A stretch of 64,000 bases of DNA. Source: Cryptomeria japonica (taxonomy: Eukaryota; Streptophyta; Pinopsida; Cupressales; Cupressaceae). The stretch is taken from assembly GCF_030272615.1 (NCBI RefSeq), contig NC_081410.1:288113957-288177956 (forward strand), written 5' to 3'. How positions within the stretch are numbered: position 1 is the stretch's first letter; each line of letters starts with the position of its first letter. The notes beneath the pieces are model-generated. The model had not been told where the DNA came from. It made no database searches and saw only the letters and a program-made list of their open reading frames with translations. Below, piece by piece: positions 10,990 to 23,996 of this stretch. Both the position numbers and the translations under genes were made by a program.

Positions 10990-12103
10990 CTAAGTGAAGA
11001 ATTTCTTCAAGTGGATGGTGTTAATCGGTTCACAAATATTTTCTCCTTCCAAGTTTGAGAGTTGATAGGCACCAGATCCGAAGACTACAGCAATCATGTA
11101 GGGACCCAGTGAGTTGGGTTCAAACTTCCCTTTGTTGTCTCGAAACTGTTGATTTTTTAGGATTCTCTCTCAGAACTAGGTCACCTACCTGAAATTCTCT
11201 TTGTTGAACTTTCTTTTTATATCCTTTGGACATTCTCTTTTGATATACTCTGAGATGATCAAACGTCACTTGTCAATGCTCATCCAGCAATTCGAGTTCT
11301 TGCAATCTAGATATCCTATAGTCTTCATCAGTAACAAGACCTTGCAAAGAAACTCTTAGAGATGGTATTTCCACTTCAATAGGTAATATAGCTTCAAACC
11401 CATACACCAAAGAAAAAGGTGTACCCCCAGTAGGTATTCTGACACTTGTTTTATAAGCCCATAATGCAGGATTGAGCTGCAGATGCCAATCCTTCCCAGG
11501 TTTGTTCACTATTCTGTGCAAGATAGTCAATGGGTTTTTATTAGATGCCTTGGCTTGTCCATTACCTTGAGGATAATATATTGATGACCAATGCTATTTT
11601 ATTTTGAATTTCTCACAGAGCTCATCTAGGTCTTTATTCTTGAACTGTCCTCCATTATGAGTCATGATGGATGAAGGTATCCCATACCTGCAGATGATAT
11701 AGTTTAAGATGAACAAGGCAACTTCATTACCAGTTGCTTTGATGAGTGAAACTGTTTCTACCCACTTGGTGAAATACTCAGTGGTAGTTATGATGAATTT
11801 ATGTCCATTACATGAAGTAGGATATATCTGACCAATGAGATCAAAGACCCATTGCGGAAAAGGCCAATGTGTAGTGAAGGGTCTGAGATCTCTTGCCAGA
11901 GCATGTATGAGGTTCCCATGTAGCTGACATTTCTCACAAGTCTTAGCAAATTTAATAGCATCTTTCTCCATGTCTAGCCAGTAGTAGCCAGCCCGTAGTA
12001 GTTTTTGAGCTAAAGTAAGACCATTCGAATGAGATCCACAAATACCTTCATGGACTTCCGATAATGCACGTTTAGATTCTTCAGTTTCTAGACATCTAAG
12101 CAA
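10990..12103 (-). pseudogene. Tat A integrase
   Basis: The domain inserts the cDNA into the genome. The N-terminal HHCC zinc finger is readable (H near residue 25, then CEKCQ), followed by the core and a C-terminal VGDLVLRE segment. The catalytic triad is damaged. The first Asp (DLIG) is kept, the second lies in IMTHNGGQF where His replaces Asp, and the Glu of the NGQAE-type motif has become Lys (GQAKASNK near 11560). Frames differ between 11273-11530/12103 and the terminal stop at 10990-10992, so at least one indel is present. The end of the protein (INTIHLKKFF then TAG) is clear. Confidence 0.8.
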
Positions 12104-12419
12104 TGTACCATCAAAACCTCATCTAAATAGATTGTTAGCAATGATAACATATTGTGAAGCATTTCGGGTTAGGTTTCTTTTCTCATTACGAGTAAGATTT
12201 TTTAGGAATAATTTGATCTCATACATAAGAGTAGATGTGGCTATATCGGGATGAGTCATGTCCAATAATAGAACAAACTATTTGGGTCTCAAGAGAATCA
12301 TAGGTTGAGTAATGTAGCTCTTCCACCAGGAATTCAAAGTGAACATTGGACTCTTGTAACTCAAGTATAGACACCAAGGTGGCCATAGCATCTGTTGCTC
12401 TGTTTGTGGATCTAGGAAT

Positions 12420-12737
12420 CTATTGGAATGATACAAAAGAAAAATACTTCTTAATATCATCAACCATTCTCTTATAAGGCATCAATTTCTCATCTTGAGT
12501 CTGATATGTATCATTGATTTTATTTATGATCAGCTGAGAATCTCCATAGATGTGTAATTCTGCAACCTTCCATTCGATGGCTAGCTTTATCCCATTTACC
12601 AAAGATTCATATTCTGTAATGTATTTTGTACAAGGGAACAGAATCTTATAAGACTTTGGGATTGAATACTTTTGAGGAGTAATAAATAGTATTCCAGCAC
12701 CAGAACAATTTTGAGTAAAAGACCCATCGAAGAACAT
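12420..12737 (-). pseudogene. Tat A second RNase H (archaeal-type, aRH)
   Basis: The sequence carries the four acidic landmarks of an extra RNase H: FFDGS (first Asp), ITEYESL (Glu), IYGDSQLI (Asp), and a downstream N-x-x-x-D-A-x-A motif past the stop near 12420. It lies between the ordinary RNase H and the integrase, the canonical Tat position. This domain was acquired by plant Tat elements while the original RH degenerated. It is in frame with the upstream RT-RH block but not with the integrase. Confidence 0.8.
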
Positions 12738-12740
12738 CTT

Positions 12741-14358
12741 CTAGGGTTGTTGAGTAAGATGCATTATTGATTCATCTGGAAACTCTATATGCAGTGGTTG
12801 AGAGTCTTCAAGTGGAGCTTCAACAAGTTGATCATTAATTACCTTTCCTTTTATGGCTTTGTGTTCCACATATTCAATGTCAAACTCTATAAGGATCATA
12901 GCCCATTTCACCAATCTTCTTGTAAGTGTTGCTTTGCTGAGAAGATATTTGAGCAGATCAATTTTAGCCACCAGCTTGACTGAATGTGCTAACATGTAGT
13001 GTCTCAATTTTTGTGATGCAAATACTAATGCCAAGCATGCTTTTTCTATTATAGTGTAGTTCATTTCATAAGACACTAATGTTTTGCTGATGTAATAGAT
13101 AGCTCATTCCTTTTTATTTTCATCTTGTTGTGCCAAAAGTGCCCCGAGTGATGAATCAGTTACTGATATATATAAGATCAATGGTTTACCTTGAATAGGT
13201 GGCATCAATATTGGTGGATTCGATAGGTACTCTTTGATTTGCTAAAGATGTTGTTCACATTCTTGATCCCAATTGCATATTACTCCTTTCCTCAATACTT
13301 TTGTGAAAGGTTGAGCTTTGTCTGCCAGCTGAGAAATGAATCGTCTGATGGATTGGAGACGTCCCTGTAGACTTCTCATTTGATTGATGTTCTTCAGAGG
13401 AGGCATTTCCATTATAGCTTGGAACTTCTTAGGATCAACCTTGATTCCCTTCTTTGAAATGATGTAGCTAATTACTTTACCAGATGTCACTCCAAATGCA
13501 CACTCTTTTGGATTTAACCAGAGTTTGAACTTTTCCATTCTATCTAGTATAGGACCTAGCTCTTGAATATGTCTTGATCTCTTCATAGTCTTCACTAAAG
13601 TGTCATCAACATAATCTTCCATATTCTTGTGCATCATGTCATGAAAAATAGTAGTGACTACTCTTTGATAAGTTGCTCCTATGTTCTTTATCCCAAAAGG
13701 CATGACATTCCAGCAAAAGGTTCCCCATGCACAGGTGAAAGATGTATTTTCTTGATCTCCAGGAGCTATTTTGATTTGATTATAGCCAGAGAATCCATCC
13801 ATTAGTGAGTACATCTCATACCCACAGTCACGTCGACTATCATATTAATGTTTGGTAATGGAAATTTGTCCTTCAGACAAGCTTTCTTGAGATCTCTGAA
13901 GTCTATTCAAACTCTGATAGATTTGTCTGCCTTTGACATTGGTACTATGTTTGAAATCTATTCGGCATAATAAATAGCTCTGATAAATCCATCTTTTAGC
14001 AATTTTTCTAGTTCAGCCTTGACTACTAGTACCACATGCAGATGCATCTTACAGAGTTTTTGCTTGATTGGTTTAACTTTGGTGTGATAGAAAGATGATG
14101 CATGATAAGATCAGGATCCAGGTCTGGCATATCAAAGTATGTCCATGCAAAATTGATCTTCTTTTCTGAAAAGAGATGAGTGAAATCTTTCAATTCTTTT
14201 GCTAATAGTGATTGAGCTACATGAATGATGTGTGGTGTCTCTTGACTCCCAATGTTCACTGGTTGAGTTGGCTTGATCAATATAGAAAGACCTTTCCTAA
14301 AAATGACTTGGCAGTATATCAAGTATCTCACCTTCAGGTGCCTCATGGAGGTTTTCAC
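12741..14358 (-). pseudogene. Tat A reverse transcriptase and first RNase H
   Basis: The RT copies genomic RNA into DNA. The conserved pre-RT motif (DLDPDLIMHHL, about 14110) leads into the fingers, then MDGFSGYNQI, the MPFGIKN block and the polymerase motif YVDD (about 13613). A connection region and the first RNase H follow (12741-13230), where EMNYTIIEKACLALVFA is readable. Stops and a frame change near 13820-14030 break the N-terminal part. Motif order and spacing are those of Tat elements. Confidence 0.85.
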
Positions 14359-16329
14359 CCTTAAGTATGTCCTTTATTTTCTCTTTTTCAGATTCTAATA
14401 CCGCCACAATGTGGTTTTCGCCATCAGGTCTTTTATTTTTATTTTTCTTATTTTTGTGACTAAGATACTTGATATCCGCTTCAGTCATGTTTTCACTATG
14501 TTCACTGGTGGAAGAGTCCATAGGTTCAACTGCATTGAGATAATAGCCTAATGTATAGTCATTGGCAAAAGTAAGGATATTCATTGGTTGGTTTTGTAAT
14601 GTGCAGTCAATTAGTTCTGAATGTACTAAGGATAAATTTTGGATAGGTTCGAGAGCATTCATGGTATTGTCATCACAACTGCAGATCAAAAATTCAAGTT
14701 CAGGAAGGATAACTTGTGTAAGTGTCTTGAGACCAGGAAGAGTCAGATCATGATTATTAAAGTTCATGTTAATATTTAGTTGCTCTAATCCAATAGACAT
14801 ACTTGTAGAGTCATTCTCTATGCCAGACTAGACTTCATATCATGGTTCGACAATGATAAGATCAGTAGACATATTTTCATTATTTGCATCAGATGATTCA
14901 GAATTTGATACTGAGTAGATATTGTCTCGAATAGGATTGTTGTCAGAGTCATCAGAGTCATCAGATGAAGTTTATGAGTCTTCTTCAAGTGATTTAGTGA
15001 GTATATGTATGGTATCAACACCAACATATTTAATGTTGCAAGTTCCTTCAAGCTCTGGCTCATTTGTCATTTGTATCTGACATACTTGTTGACATGATCT
15101 TACCATTTCTATGATTTGTTGTCGTTTACTCCATTCAGCTTCTTCTGGACTCATGATTGGTTCTTATTCTGTAGCTTCTAACTATTCTTGTGTAGTGCTA
15201 TACCTGATTTTTTATGTTTTATTAGAGGGATACATAGATGAAAATATTTCTCGTATTCTTCCTTCCTATAGTCCTTGTTCATAGTTTGCTTGTTTCTTTT
15301 GTCTAATTTCTTGTATTTCCTTCTCTAGTTTTATGCGCATCAGTTCTTGAGTATCATCTGTAGTACTACTAGACTCTTGTGGAGTTTCTATTATGGATAT
15401 GTCTGAGAGGTGATCTGAACCCCATTCTTACTCATTTGAGTCAGTCTCAGAACCTTCTACCTGTTGCCTACCAGTGTATGTGACTGGAATTTTTAGAGGT
15501 GTGAACAATTCCCAGAACCTTTCTACTTCTTCTTTTATGTCTTTTGGGACCTCTACTTCTTGTAGTATTGTAGCTAATACCACCGGAACTTGATCATTGA
15601 TTGTTTCTTCTCTATTGATTGTTGGTTCCTCTTATTCTATTTCATAGGTATCTTGGAGTTGTTGTTGAGTGTTTACCTCCTATAATATTAAAGGCAATGT
15701 CTTTTTCTTCCACTTAGTCTTAGAAGCATGTTTTTTATCTAATGTTTTTCTTGGAGTGTATCCTAGTCCATCTTTATCATTTATGGACTTTCTTTGCAGT
15801 TGAATCAGTTCAATGATACCCTCTTGATGTTTTCCTAGAGGACTAGTACCTGAATATACTATGAACTGAATCATTTTGTAACCAGGACCATATTGGGTTG
15901 GAGAAATCTCACAGTGTCGTACTTCCTCATTTTGACTATCTTCCTTAAAAAGCCAGTTAAGAACTGCATCCTCTTCTATTTCATCTGTCAAGGAGGTAGA
16001 AGACTATACAAAGAGACCATCATATATGATATTCAAAGTTAAAGTTTGTGTTCTCATAGCCTCTGATGGTTTGCCCAACCGTTTTGGTGATGGAGGGAGA
16101 GAAACTAATGAGAGTACCAGTTCTATCTTGTAGCCATCCATGTTGGTATTTGTGATCTTCAATCTCTTTTCTAAGTCTTTCATTAGTGCTTATGGATTTT
16201 CATTTTGTAGAGGCTGCCCTATTATGAGGCACAAAAGTATCAACACCTCTTGTTAATGCATTACAAGTGACATTTGTATTAGTAGGAATACTGACTTCTG
16301 TTTCATTATAAGGAAATTTTAAGCATTGA
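14359..16329 (-). other. Tat A pol spacer between protease and RT
   Basis: This 2-kb part of the polyprotein has no named domain. Broken frames at 14297-14800, 14818-15154 and 15680-15991 encode acidic, Ser/Asp/Glu-rich or Lys-rich low-complexity sequence. Such a linker upstream of RT is usual in Tat elements. I see no separate gene. Confidence 0.5.
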
Positions 16330-16634
16330 TGGTATGTTAATGGAACTGCCTTCATTTTATGAATCCATTACATGCCTAGTAATATACTGTATGACAAAGG
16401 AAGATCAAGTACCTAGAAAAGGACATCTCTTTCTACAGGTCCCATCCTATTTGGTAATGATACCAGACCTTTAGAGGTCCTTTCTTCTTCATCAATGGCT
16501 TTAATTATTATTTTCTTGGCGGGATCAATGACATTTTTTGAGAATCCTAGTTGTGTAAGCAGACTATAAGTATAGATATTCAACCTCGTGCCTCCATTTA
16601 TCAAAACATGTTTAACTCTGTGTTTATGGATCAT
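16330..16634 (-). pseudogene. Tat A aspartic protease (inactive)
   Basis: The retropepsin-like domain normally matures Gag-Pol. The frame shows VKHVLINGG near 16600, at the place of the D-G/S-G catalytic motif, so the catalytic Asp is Asn (a single G-to-A change). The following NIYTYSLLTQLGF segment and the late LPLSYSILLG hydrophobic motif fit the family. An in-frame stop separates the two halves near 16413. Confidence 0.75.
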
Positions 16635-16703
16635 GGCTTCAATATGAAATGTTTGGTTATGTGGATGATTTAGCGAGTTGTCATCTTCTTCAGAGAAGGT
16701 TAA

Positions 16704-18800
16704 TTAGTGAGTTGAGGTTAGATGACGCACCATAGACTGAAACTGATCAATATCTAAATCTTTTGGAACATTAGTGGTGAGTAACGCTTTGTCCAGGATC
16801 TCTTTGTGAGCAGAAGATATTTTTAGCAATTCAAATATTGAGATTTGAGCATTTGTCCTTTTCAATTGTTCAACAACGCTATATCCAGAGGATGATGTTG
16901 AAGTTAACCTTCTAAATTTATCCAAGGTTGATTCTTTTTGTTTGTTTGATGGGGTTGGTAGGTTTGATGTTGCTTGAGTAGGTTGGAAGAACTAGCTCCT
17001 TGGAGAGTGACTTTCCTTTGAGAATGGGTCAGAGCTCTTTCATATCGTGATTCATTTGGTTGATCTTGGACTACGATCACATTGTAATATTTAGATTGGG
17101 AAGGCTCAATCATGTTGATGATGTTGTCATTGCTGGTATAATTATAATTTACTTTGGCACCTCCTTTGGTCTTTGAAGAATCACCTTGTTCGTAAACAGG
17201 TAAAGGGTCCTTAAATGCTTTGTGATTAGCATTGGTCAGGTGATTCCCAATAACAATTTTACCAGCATCTGTGAGATCTTGAATTTCATGTTTGAGCTTC
17301 ATACAATAGTTTATGTTATGACCTTTATTTCGATGGAAGTCATAGTATTCATTTTCTCTCCACCATTTTGGTTTGATTTCTAGATCATATGGTCTAGAGT
17401 TATCTGGTAACGTTATCAGGTTGTTTTCCAATAGATTTTTGAAAGCAGATTCATATGATTCTTTGAGAGGAGTAAAATCACATTTAGGTTTGGAAAGCCA
17501 AGGTTTCTCTTTGAACCATTCTTTTGTTATCTTCAGAGGATTTTATGCTGCAACTTCAGCCGCTTTGAGTGCTTGTGTGCCACTAGCCAAGTTGAATATT
17601 GTGGGTTGTGAGTTGGTTTTAACAATGTCTACTACTCCATCATTAACAACATTCTTGTTGTTGTCTTTGCCAAATTTCCAATACTTGTTCTTCTCTTTAG
17701 AGCTAGATCTTGGTTGTTTTTCTTTCCAAGGTGAGATATCACCCTTCTTTATGAGCACATCTTCCATTCGAATGGCATTATCTACCATTTTGTTAAATGA
17801 TGGGTGTACTTGCATTTGGATGCTATATTTCAATTCTAGGACCAAGTTCTTGACAAACATATCCATTTTCTCAAGAATCTGGGATAGGCCGTGAATACCT
17901 AGAGAACATCTTTCTCCAACATTGGAGGAAAGTAAGAAATGGCTCTCCTATTTTTTGTTTAGTATTGCAAAGCTCGATCATAGTCACATGATGTCGAATG
18001 TTGTATGAGTATTGTTGTAAAAATAGTAGGATTAGTTCTTCGAACATTTTTATTCCTTTAGGTAGACTTGAGAACCATTCCATGGCTTGTCCTCCCAAAC
18101 TCCTTGGGAAAAGGTGCATGATATATATTTGATCATGCATGAACTCCATACAGGCAACACAAAATTCCCTGACATGATCTTGAGGATCTGAGGTACCATC
18201 ATATTCGTCAAATTTTGGGATCTCAACTCATGAAGGGAATGGAGGCATGTATAGATTCTTGTCAAATGGAAAAGGGCATATTGTCTCCAGAGAATATTGT
18301 TTTGGGGACTTAATCTTGTCCTTCAATTCTATGATTTCAGTCCATAAGGCTAGTAATTGTTTGTGTACCATGAGTATAGGTGAATCTTCCTTTTTAGTAA
18401 CGAGTGTCTGAACATCATATCCAGTAGGGAGTTTGGCACCTTGTTTTGCTAATTCTAAGAAATAATCTTCCTTCTCTCTAGCTAGGATAGCTTTCATCAT
18501 TTTTCTAAAGTCTTTGTCCTTTTGATAGTCACGAATTTCTTTTTCTTGAGGTTCAGTGTCTTCTTCAGCTTCACTTGATGAGGAATCATTATCGATTTCA
18601 TGAACATTAAGGTTGTCTTTGTCATTGTATTATGTCTCATGTATAGTGGCAAATTCAGGTTCATCAAAAACTGGTACTCCTGATGACGAAGGTTTGTCAG
18701 TGAACGGATCCTTCATGTGGTATGGGTTATCTTGATATGTGAAGGGTTGTCCTTTTCCTTTGGCTTCTTTCTTACAAGAACTCTTGGTTTGAGTAGGCAT
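16704..18800 (-). pseudogene. Tat A gag
   Basis: The start is ATG 18800 (MPTQTKSSCKKEAKGK), in the same frame as the blocks at 18228-18500 and 17871-18149. Frame +1 then covers 16904-17866, and the 16704-16925 tail returns to the first frame. The Retrotrans_gag capsid motif is clear (AMEWFSSLPKGI ... LLFLQQYSYN ... FLTFLQCWRK, about 17890-18090). The zinc-knuckle-like C-x-x-H-x(4)-G-H-x(5)-C motif near 17330 has lost its first Cys to Tyr. The 16704-16925 tail (FELLKISSAHKEILDKAL) is the conserved linker before the protease. Stops are TAA and TGA codons one transition from sense. Confidence 0.8.
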
Positions 18801-20884
18801 TTTTATGGATTATTGTGACCTAAAGTTATTTGTGATGCAGAGGTCAAGATCAATTTCAGAGCCAGTTGTTCAGTTAACGTATTATTTGAGAGAAGCAATA
18901 ATGATTTAGTCTGCTTTTAGGAAAGATCTATCATGTATAAGATGTTTATCTAACTTTATTTGAGAGTAATGACTAAGATTCAGTTTGGTTTCAGAAATGA
19001 TCTATCTTGTGTAAGGCGTTTATCTAAGTAACTTAAGTTTGATAGGTAGTTGATTGAACTAGCTAAAAGATGATCGACCAAATCGTGCAACGCAAATGGC
19101 AGGGGTACACTGTCTTGATTTGTTTATGCTTAGGATGATGATAACTAGTATTATGTTTGTTGTAGACTATTTTAGGCAAGTTTGATTGCTCTATACTGAC
19201 AAAACTAGAGATTCGTACGATAGGATTTACTGAGCCAGACAACAATTTAATAGTTCTAGGATGACAATAGTTTTGTTTCATATGAATTGATGCCTAGTAC
19301 CGTACGACAAATGGGTATGTCCAGAACGACAAAAGATTCAGTGTAGTTATGTATCATATGACACATAATTTAGCTTCAGATGACCGACTACTAGGTTTTG
19401 TATGACAGAGGATTGAGCTCAGATGACAAATTATTAGGCTCTTACGACACAGGATATGGAGTAGGACAATAAATGATCAGATTCATACGACTGTTCACAT
19501 GATAGAGACTAAAATTCTGAGTTTTTCGATAGCTGAGTATGACAACTGAATATGACCAATTATGAGATGGACTAATTTTTTACCAGGATAGACTAGTTTT
19601 GAACAGAATTTCAACTTAGGATGGACTAGTTCTGACACAGATAGGGTTTTTGATCACTGAGTTGTTTCTTGTTTTCTCAAGTTTTTGTTATTTCAGTTTT
19701 TGTTTCAGGGATGAAAACATAGAAAACACGTAGTATGAATAGTAACTCCAATCACAACATGCAAGCCCTAAGGAATTTGGTGAGAGAAGAAAACCTTTTC
19801 TTGTAGACTTAGGTACACACCCAATAGCTAATCAGAATACGGTCACTGAGCCTCATGCAATGGATTCTCAATGCCGTATTATCTAACTCCAAATGCTAAT
19901 GGGGGCACAAAATGACAAGTATCTTGGGAGAGTTACTATCTCTCTTACACAAAGATTATCCCCCTTTCGGAGGTGAACCGAGTAGCTTCTAATTTTAATT
20001 GGATCTAGTAAGGGGTCTGTTTGACGCGTCGAGGTATAAACTCAATTAAGAGGTCTCCCAGCCTTGAAAACCAAGGTTTAATATACTCAAAGGTACAGAG
20101 GAGAGCTATTCTCGAGCACTATCATTGACTTGATTTTCATCACATCATGTTTATTTTATAATGGGTTGGAGTACTTGGCATTTAGCCATTCCCACTTAGG
20201 TCATTCCCCTCACACCGGTTGTAAAGGCTTTAAGAGTTTTTTAGCTCCTCGGGAGGGCAGGCTTGCTAAAGATGTACAAATCTCAAATGAAGAAAAAACC
20301 TAAAGGGTTTGTATTTCTGATTGTATAGAAAAAGACAAGAGCATATGCTCCTACCTCTCAGAATCTTCTAAAAACATGAAATACAAATTTGTTCTTTAAC
20401 TAGATAGCAAGTTAGGTGCCTAAAAATGAATTGAAAGAATACACGATATTTGGTCGATTCTGCTCAAGCAACCTGCAAAGACAATGAATCAGTAGTCATA
20501 TTGTCTTTGAGCGACAAGTGTTTTGCAAAAACTGATTAGGCTATGAAAAATTCTAAGATAGACAGGTAAACAACTAGTGTCAGTCGTCAGAATAATCAAT
20601 TTGAACAGAAAACCAAAATCATGAAATTTGCTTTTTTGTCTTTTTAACTAGAAAAATAAAAAAGTCGTACGACAAAGTTTACTAGATCATACGATACAAG
20701 CTTCCTTCTCATACGATTTAGAATTCCATTTCGTACAACACCTGCAGTTTTTCATTTCAGCCTGTGAGAAATGTTGTATGAGATGACGCAGAGGTTGTAC
20801 GGCCAAAAAATCGAAAAGTCAAAAATCTGAAAAATAACAAAAAAAAAAAAAAGTTAGTCTTGGAGGCCGCAAAATGCAGTCTTC
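18801..20884 (-). other. Tat A untranslated leader with repeated TACGAC-type motif
   Basis: This 2.1-kb leader between PBS and gag has no gene. Between about 19265 and 19560, and again at 20660-20800, short words around TACGACA, CATACGA, TATGACA and the palindrome GTCGTACGAC (about 20664) recur many times. A longer duplicated phrase (TAGTCTGCTTTTAGGAAAGATCTATC / CAGTTTGGTTTCAGAAATGATCTATC, each followed by a GTGTAAGGCGTTTATCTAA-like end) is seen at about 18905 and 18975. Long leaders are common in the Tat lineage. A T-rich run lies near 20840. Confidence 0.5.
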
Positions 20885-20903
20885 TGCCCCACGATGGGTG
20901 CCA
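20885..20903 (-). other. Tat A primer-binding site
   Basis: Read on the minus strand this is TGGCACCCATCGTGGGGCA, four bases after the LTR end (CACACACA). It resembles the TGGCGCCCACCGTGGGGC-type sites used by plant Tat gypsy elements. It fixes the element orientation and the inner LTR edge at 20908. Confidence 0.75.
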
Positions 20904-20907
20904 GAAA

Positions 20908-21507
20908 TGTGTGTGTGAAAAGTGGAATAATAATCTGTATTTGCAAGACACAACACTTCAATTAAGTCATTACATGTATGGTTAGATAGATATAAGCATG
21001 AATAATAAAACCAATACAAATCGACCAATTTCCTTCTAAAAGATGCAAGTATAAGATTGCTCTCAGATTTTTATAAGCAATACCAGTGACTAGAATACAC
21101 CAAGACAAAGGATTTAATCTATATGAGCATGATATTAAGCTAAAATGAATGCAATATGGATGAATAATTCAAGAAATAACAAATTCAAGCAATATGGATA
21201 AAACTAAATATGCAAATAATCAAAAATCAAGCACAATGTATTCAATGACTCTAGAGAAAAATCAACATAATAATAATAAATCTCCAAGTTTGTTCTCAAA
21301 AATCTCTGGGGTAAATTGGATGAGAGCTGAAGGTTGAATTTATAGAGAATTACAAGCGAGATGATGAAAAGGCTCAATTTAGGATTAATTAAAAATAATT
21401 GAGAAATCGGTTTCAGTTAACCTTGAGATAGATTCCAATTATAGTTTAATTGAAATGCATTTAGATAAGAAGTTCAAGTTGCATTGGAAATAATATTAAA
21501 TTAATTT
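20908..21507 (-). repeat. Tat A 5' LTR, 3' part
   Basis: The plus strand reads TGTGTGTGAAAAG at the inner edge. This AT-rich LTR segment continues to about 21507, where LINE coding sequence begins; the rest of the LTR lies beyond the LINE at about 23997-24531. No genes. Confidence 0.6.
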
Positions 21508-21795
21508 CATGCTATTTCTTTAGGGATTAAAAATCTATTGATTCAGGGGGATTCGATGGTCATCATCCAGAGTGTTTTGAGTTGTAAGAATAATTGTTGG
21601 CACTTGAAGTACATTTTAGATCATATCTTGGAGAAATTGTCCTTTTTTGATACAATCTCGTTATCTCATTGTTTTAGAGAATTGAATAGGCTGGCAGATT
21701 TTCTGGCTAACATGTCAATTGACACCGGTGCTCAACTTAAGATTGTGGAGGTAAGTGATATTCCTCAAGACATTCTTCTTGGGTATTTGATCTAA
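21508..21795 (+). pseudogene. LINE RNase H domain, C-terminal part
   Basis: The frame shows LLIQGDSMVIIQ (third acidic residue in G-D-S), a helical middle, and ELNRLADFLAN, the N-x-x-A-D-x-L-A closing motif of RNase H domains found at the ends of plant LINE ORF2 and in RVT_3 proteins. It removes RNA from RNA/DNA hybrids. The domain lacks its first half because the LINE copy is 5'-truncated. The stop at 21793-21795 is probably the native ORF2 stop. Confidence 0.75.
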
Positions 21796-22370
21796 TCCCA
21801 AGGTTTTATGGTAATTGTTTTGGGCTACTTCTTTCCATTATCTCTTGAGGTATTCATATTATCCTCTACTTTGATCATATTGTATTTGTACCACATGTGT
21901 AGATAGGAGGATGATAGGCTCTATTAGGCTTCTGTTTACATATGGTGTATTCTTACAATTTTGCATTTGGGCTAGATGTTGATGTGTATATCTCATAAGG
22001 TGTGGTTAGCAGGTAAACTACAGTTTGCAAATCATTCTAAAGATCATTTTATATTCTATTAAGATTTGGGTTCTTGGGTATTTTATCTAACCTATGGGTT
22101 TATGGTAATTCATTTCAATTTACCTGTTTCTATTATCTCTTGAGGTAGGCATGTTATCCTTTACTCTAATCATATTTTATTTGCACCACATGTGTAGATA
22201 GGAGGATGATAGGATTTATTATGCTATTGTTTACATATGGTGTGTTCTTAAAATTTGCTTCTGGGCTAGATGATGGGGTGTATATCCCATGAGGTATGGT
22301 TAGCAGGTAATTTGCAGTTTTTTTGCTGAATATGCATGTTGTTCTAAAGATAAATTGAAATACTATCGAG
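21781..22370 (+). repeat. Two ~295-bp tandem units in the LINE 3' UTR
   Basis: Unit 1 starts GGGTATTTGATCTAA (21781) and unit 2 starts GGGTATTTTATCTAA (about 22076). Both contain ATCTCTTGAGGTA, CACATGTGTAGATAGGAGG, TTTACATATGGTGT and GTGGTTAGCAGGTAA-like phrases in the same order. They are imperfect but collinear. Repeated 3' UTR segments are known in LINEs; no function is inferred. Confidence 0.7.
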
Positions 22371-23996
22371 GTAAGGGATATTCCTCAAGGCTATGTGTAA
22401 GGCAATGTGATGCCTTGTATAGGCCCGCTATTTGACATAGAAACCACATTTACTTTGTGTATCAGTCATTGATAAAGTCATTTATAGGGTGGCGGCATGT
22501 GTGTTTTGAGTAGTTTTTGTTTTCAGTCCTTCATAGGTTGTGGCATGCTTGTAACTTTTTAATGTGCAGTACATTCCTGGGCTTTTATTACTTGTTAAAA
22601 TATTTGTACTCTATCGTTGGTCGCCTTGTGTGTGTTTTTGGCCCTTGACAAATTTGGTTTTATGTGATAACCATTGTTGAGGTGGCATCCTCTCTTGTTG
22701 GATATTCATTTATGGATGTCAGTTTAAGGGGTGTTAATCTATGTGAAGTGTTCTAATCAAGTAAGGATGCAATGGATATTTTGCATTGCCTTTATGGGAA
22801 GTTAAGGGCGGTTTTCTCATTTATATTAGCTCATTTATATTATCTTGTCAAGCAGCTTTTTATATTTATGTTTTTGTGGCTTTTTTGGAGCTTTTCCTCC
22901 TACAAATGTCTTCTTCTCTATCCATTGGGATATATAAAGTTTTTTTAGAAGCCCAAATAGTGGAAGAGGAAAATGATGACAATTTTGTCAAGCAAGTGGT
23001 AAGGTCTTTAATTTGTTTACTCCTGTGGTGGATTTTGAATTTTGTAGGCTTATGGGGTGTTGGTGGCTGGAAGTTTGCCCTCAGATTTCTTATGTTGAGC
23101 TTTTGTCTCACTTTGTTACTATTTGCTATGATGTTTTACTTGATGAGGATTTGGTCTGTCTCTTGGTTTCCACATTTATTTTTATGTTAGTGTGTAATTA
23201 GGCCTTGGTTTCTCCTGCATTGGCTAATTATCATTTTGATATGGGATTTTTTTACTATGGTGCCTTTCTTCCTCATCACAAGCTTATGGTTAATGGCTGG
23301 TCTGGCAAATTATTGCATGAATTATGAATGGGATTGATATGTGATTCTATGAAAGACACTCGGGCCTCCATGGAATTTCTGTTGTATCTGGCTCCTGATC
23401 AGTATGTGGATAAAGCTTGGGTTGTCTTTGAGGCATTGCATTTGTTGATCACTATAGGATTTTTGTGCTCTACTCCTGCTTGCTTGGCTTTTCCTCTAAG
23501 GGTTATTCCACCTCTAGTCTCAGCTCATGAACCTCCAAAGGAGAGCACTAGCTCTTGGTTTTTGGATATCTAACTATTTTTTGGAGTTGGTGGAATGGTT
23601 TTTGTTGTTGTAGATGCAAATTTGGAGGTTTTATGGCTTCTATTATACTCAGATGGTTATCTACATCTTTGGCAGGAACTTATACCTCTTTAGTATCTCC
23701 CTGGTGGTCCTTCATGGCATTTTTGTTCAGCCCTTCATTTGGTGGCAGTCTGGTTTTTTGTAATTGTCCTATGGGACCCTTGTAAAAATATTAGAGGTAG
23801 GGTTTGGGGGATCTGACTGGACAGCAACAAATAATGTAAGGGTAGTGCTTAGTTTATTTATTTGAAGGCTACAACTGGAGGTTTTCTTGCGGGTTCTTTC
23901 CTGTCGGTATGCCTTTTTTGAACCCGATGTAAACAATTTATTAATAATATATAGGTTTAGTGGATTTTCCACTTTTACCAAAAAAAAATTATAAAA

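Larger units (their letters stand above)
21508..23996 (+). mobile_element. 5'-truncated plant LINE (L1-type) insertion
   Basis: The fragment begins inside the RNase H domain and ends in TTTTCCACTTTTACC followed by an A-run at about 23981. That is the characteristic 3' terminus of plant LINEs. EN and RT are missing, as expected for a 5'-truncated copy made by target-primed reverse transcription. The sequence after the RNase H stop (21796-23980) is a 2.2-kb 3' UTR with a tandem duplication. The frames at 22786-23573 are uninterrupted only by chance as far as I can tell. I could not define the target duplication. Confidence 0.7.

Noticed and set aside
10660-10997. Overlapping plus-strand frames rich in Phe and Leu
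   Set aside because: They come from a pyrimidine tract of about 100 bp read in three frames.
22786-23785. Hydrophobic plus-strand frames in the LINE 3' UTR
   Set aside because: They lie after the ORF2 stop and before the poly(A) tail, overlap in several frames, and show only T-rich-codon hydrophobicity and no family motif.
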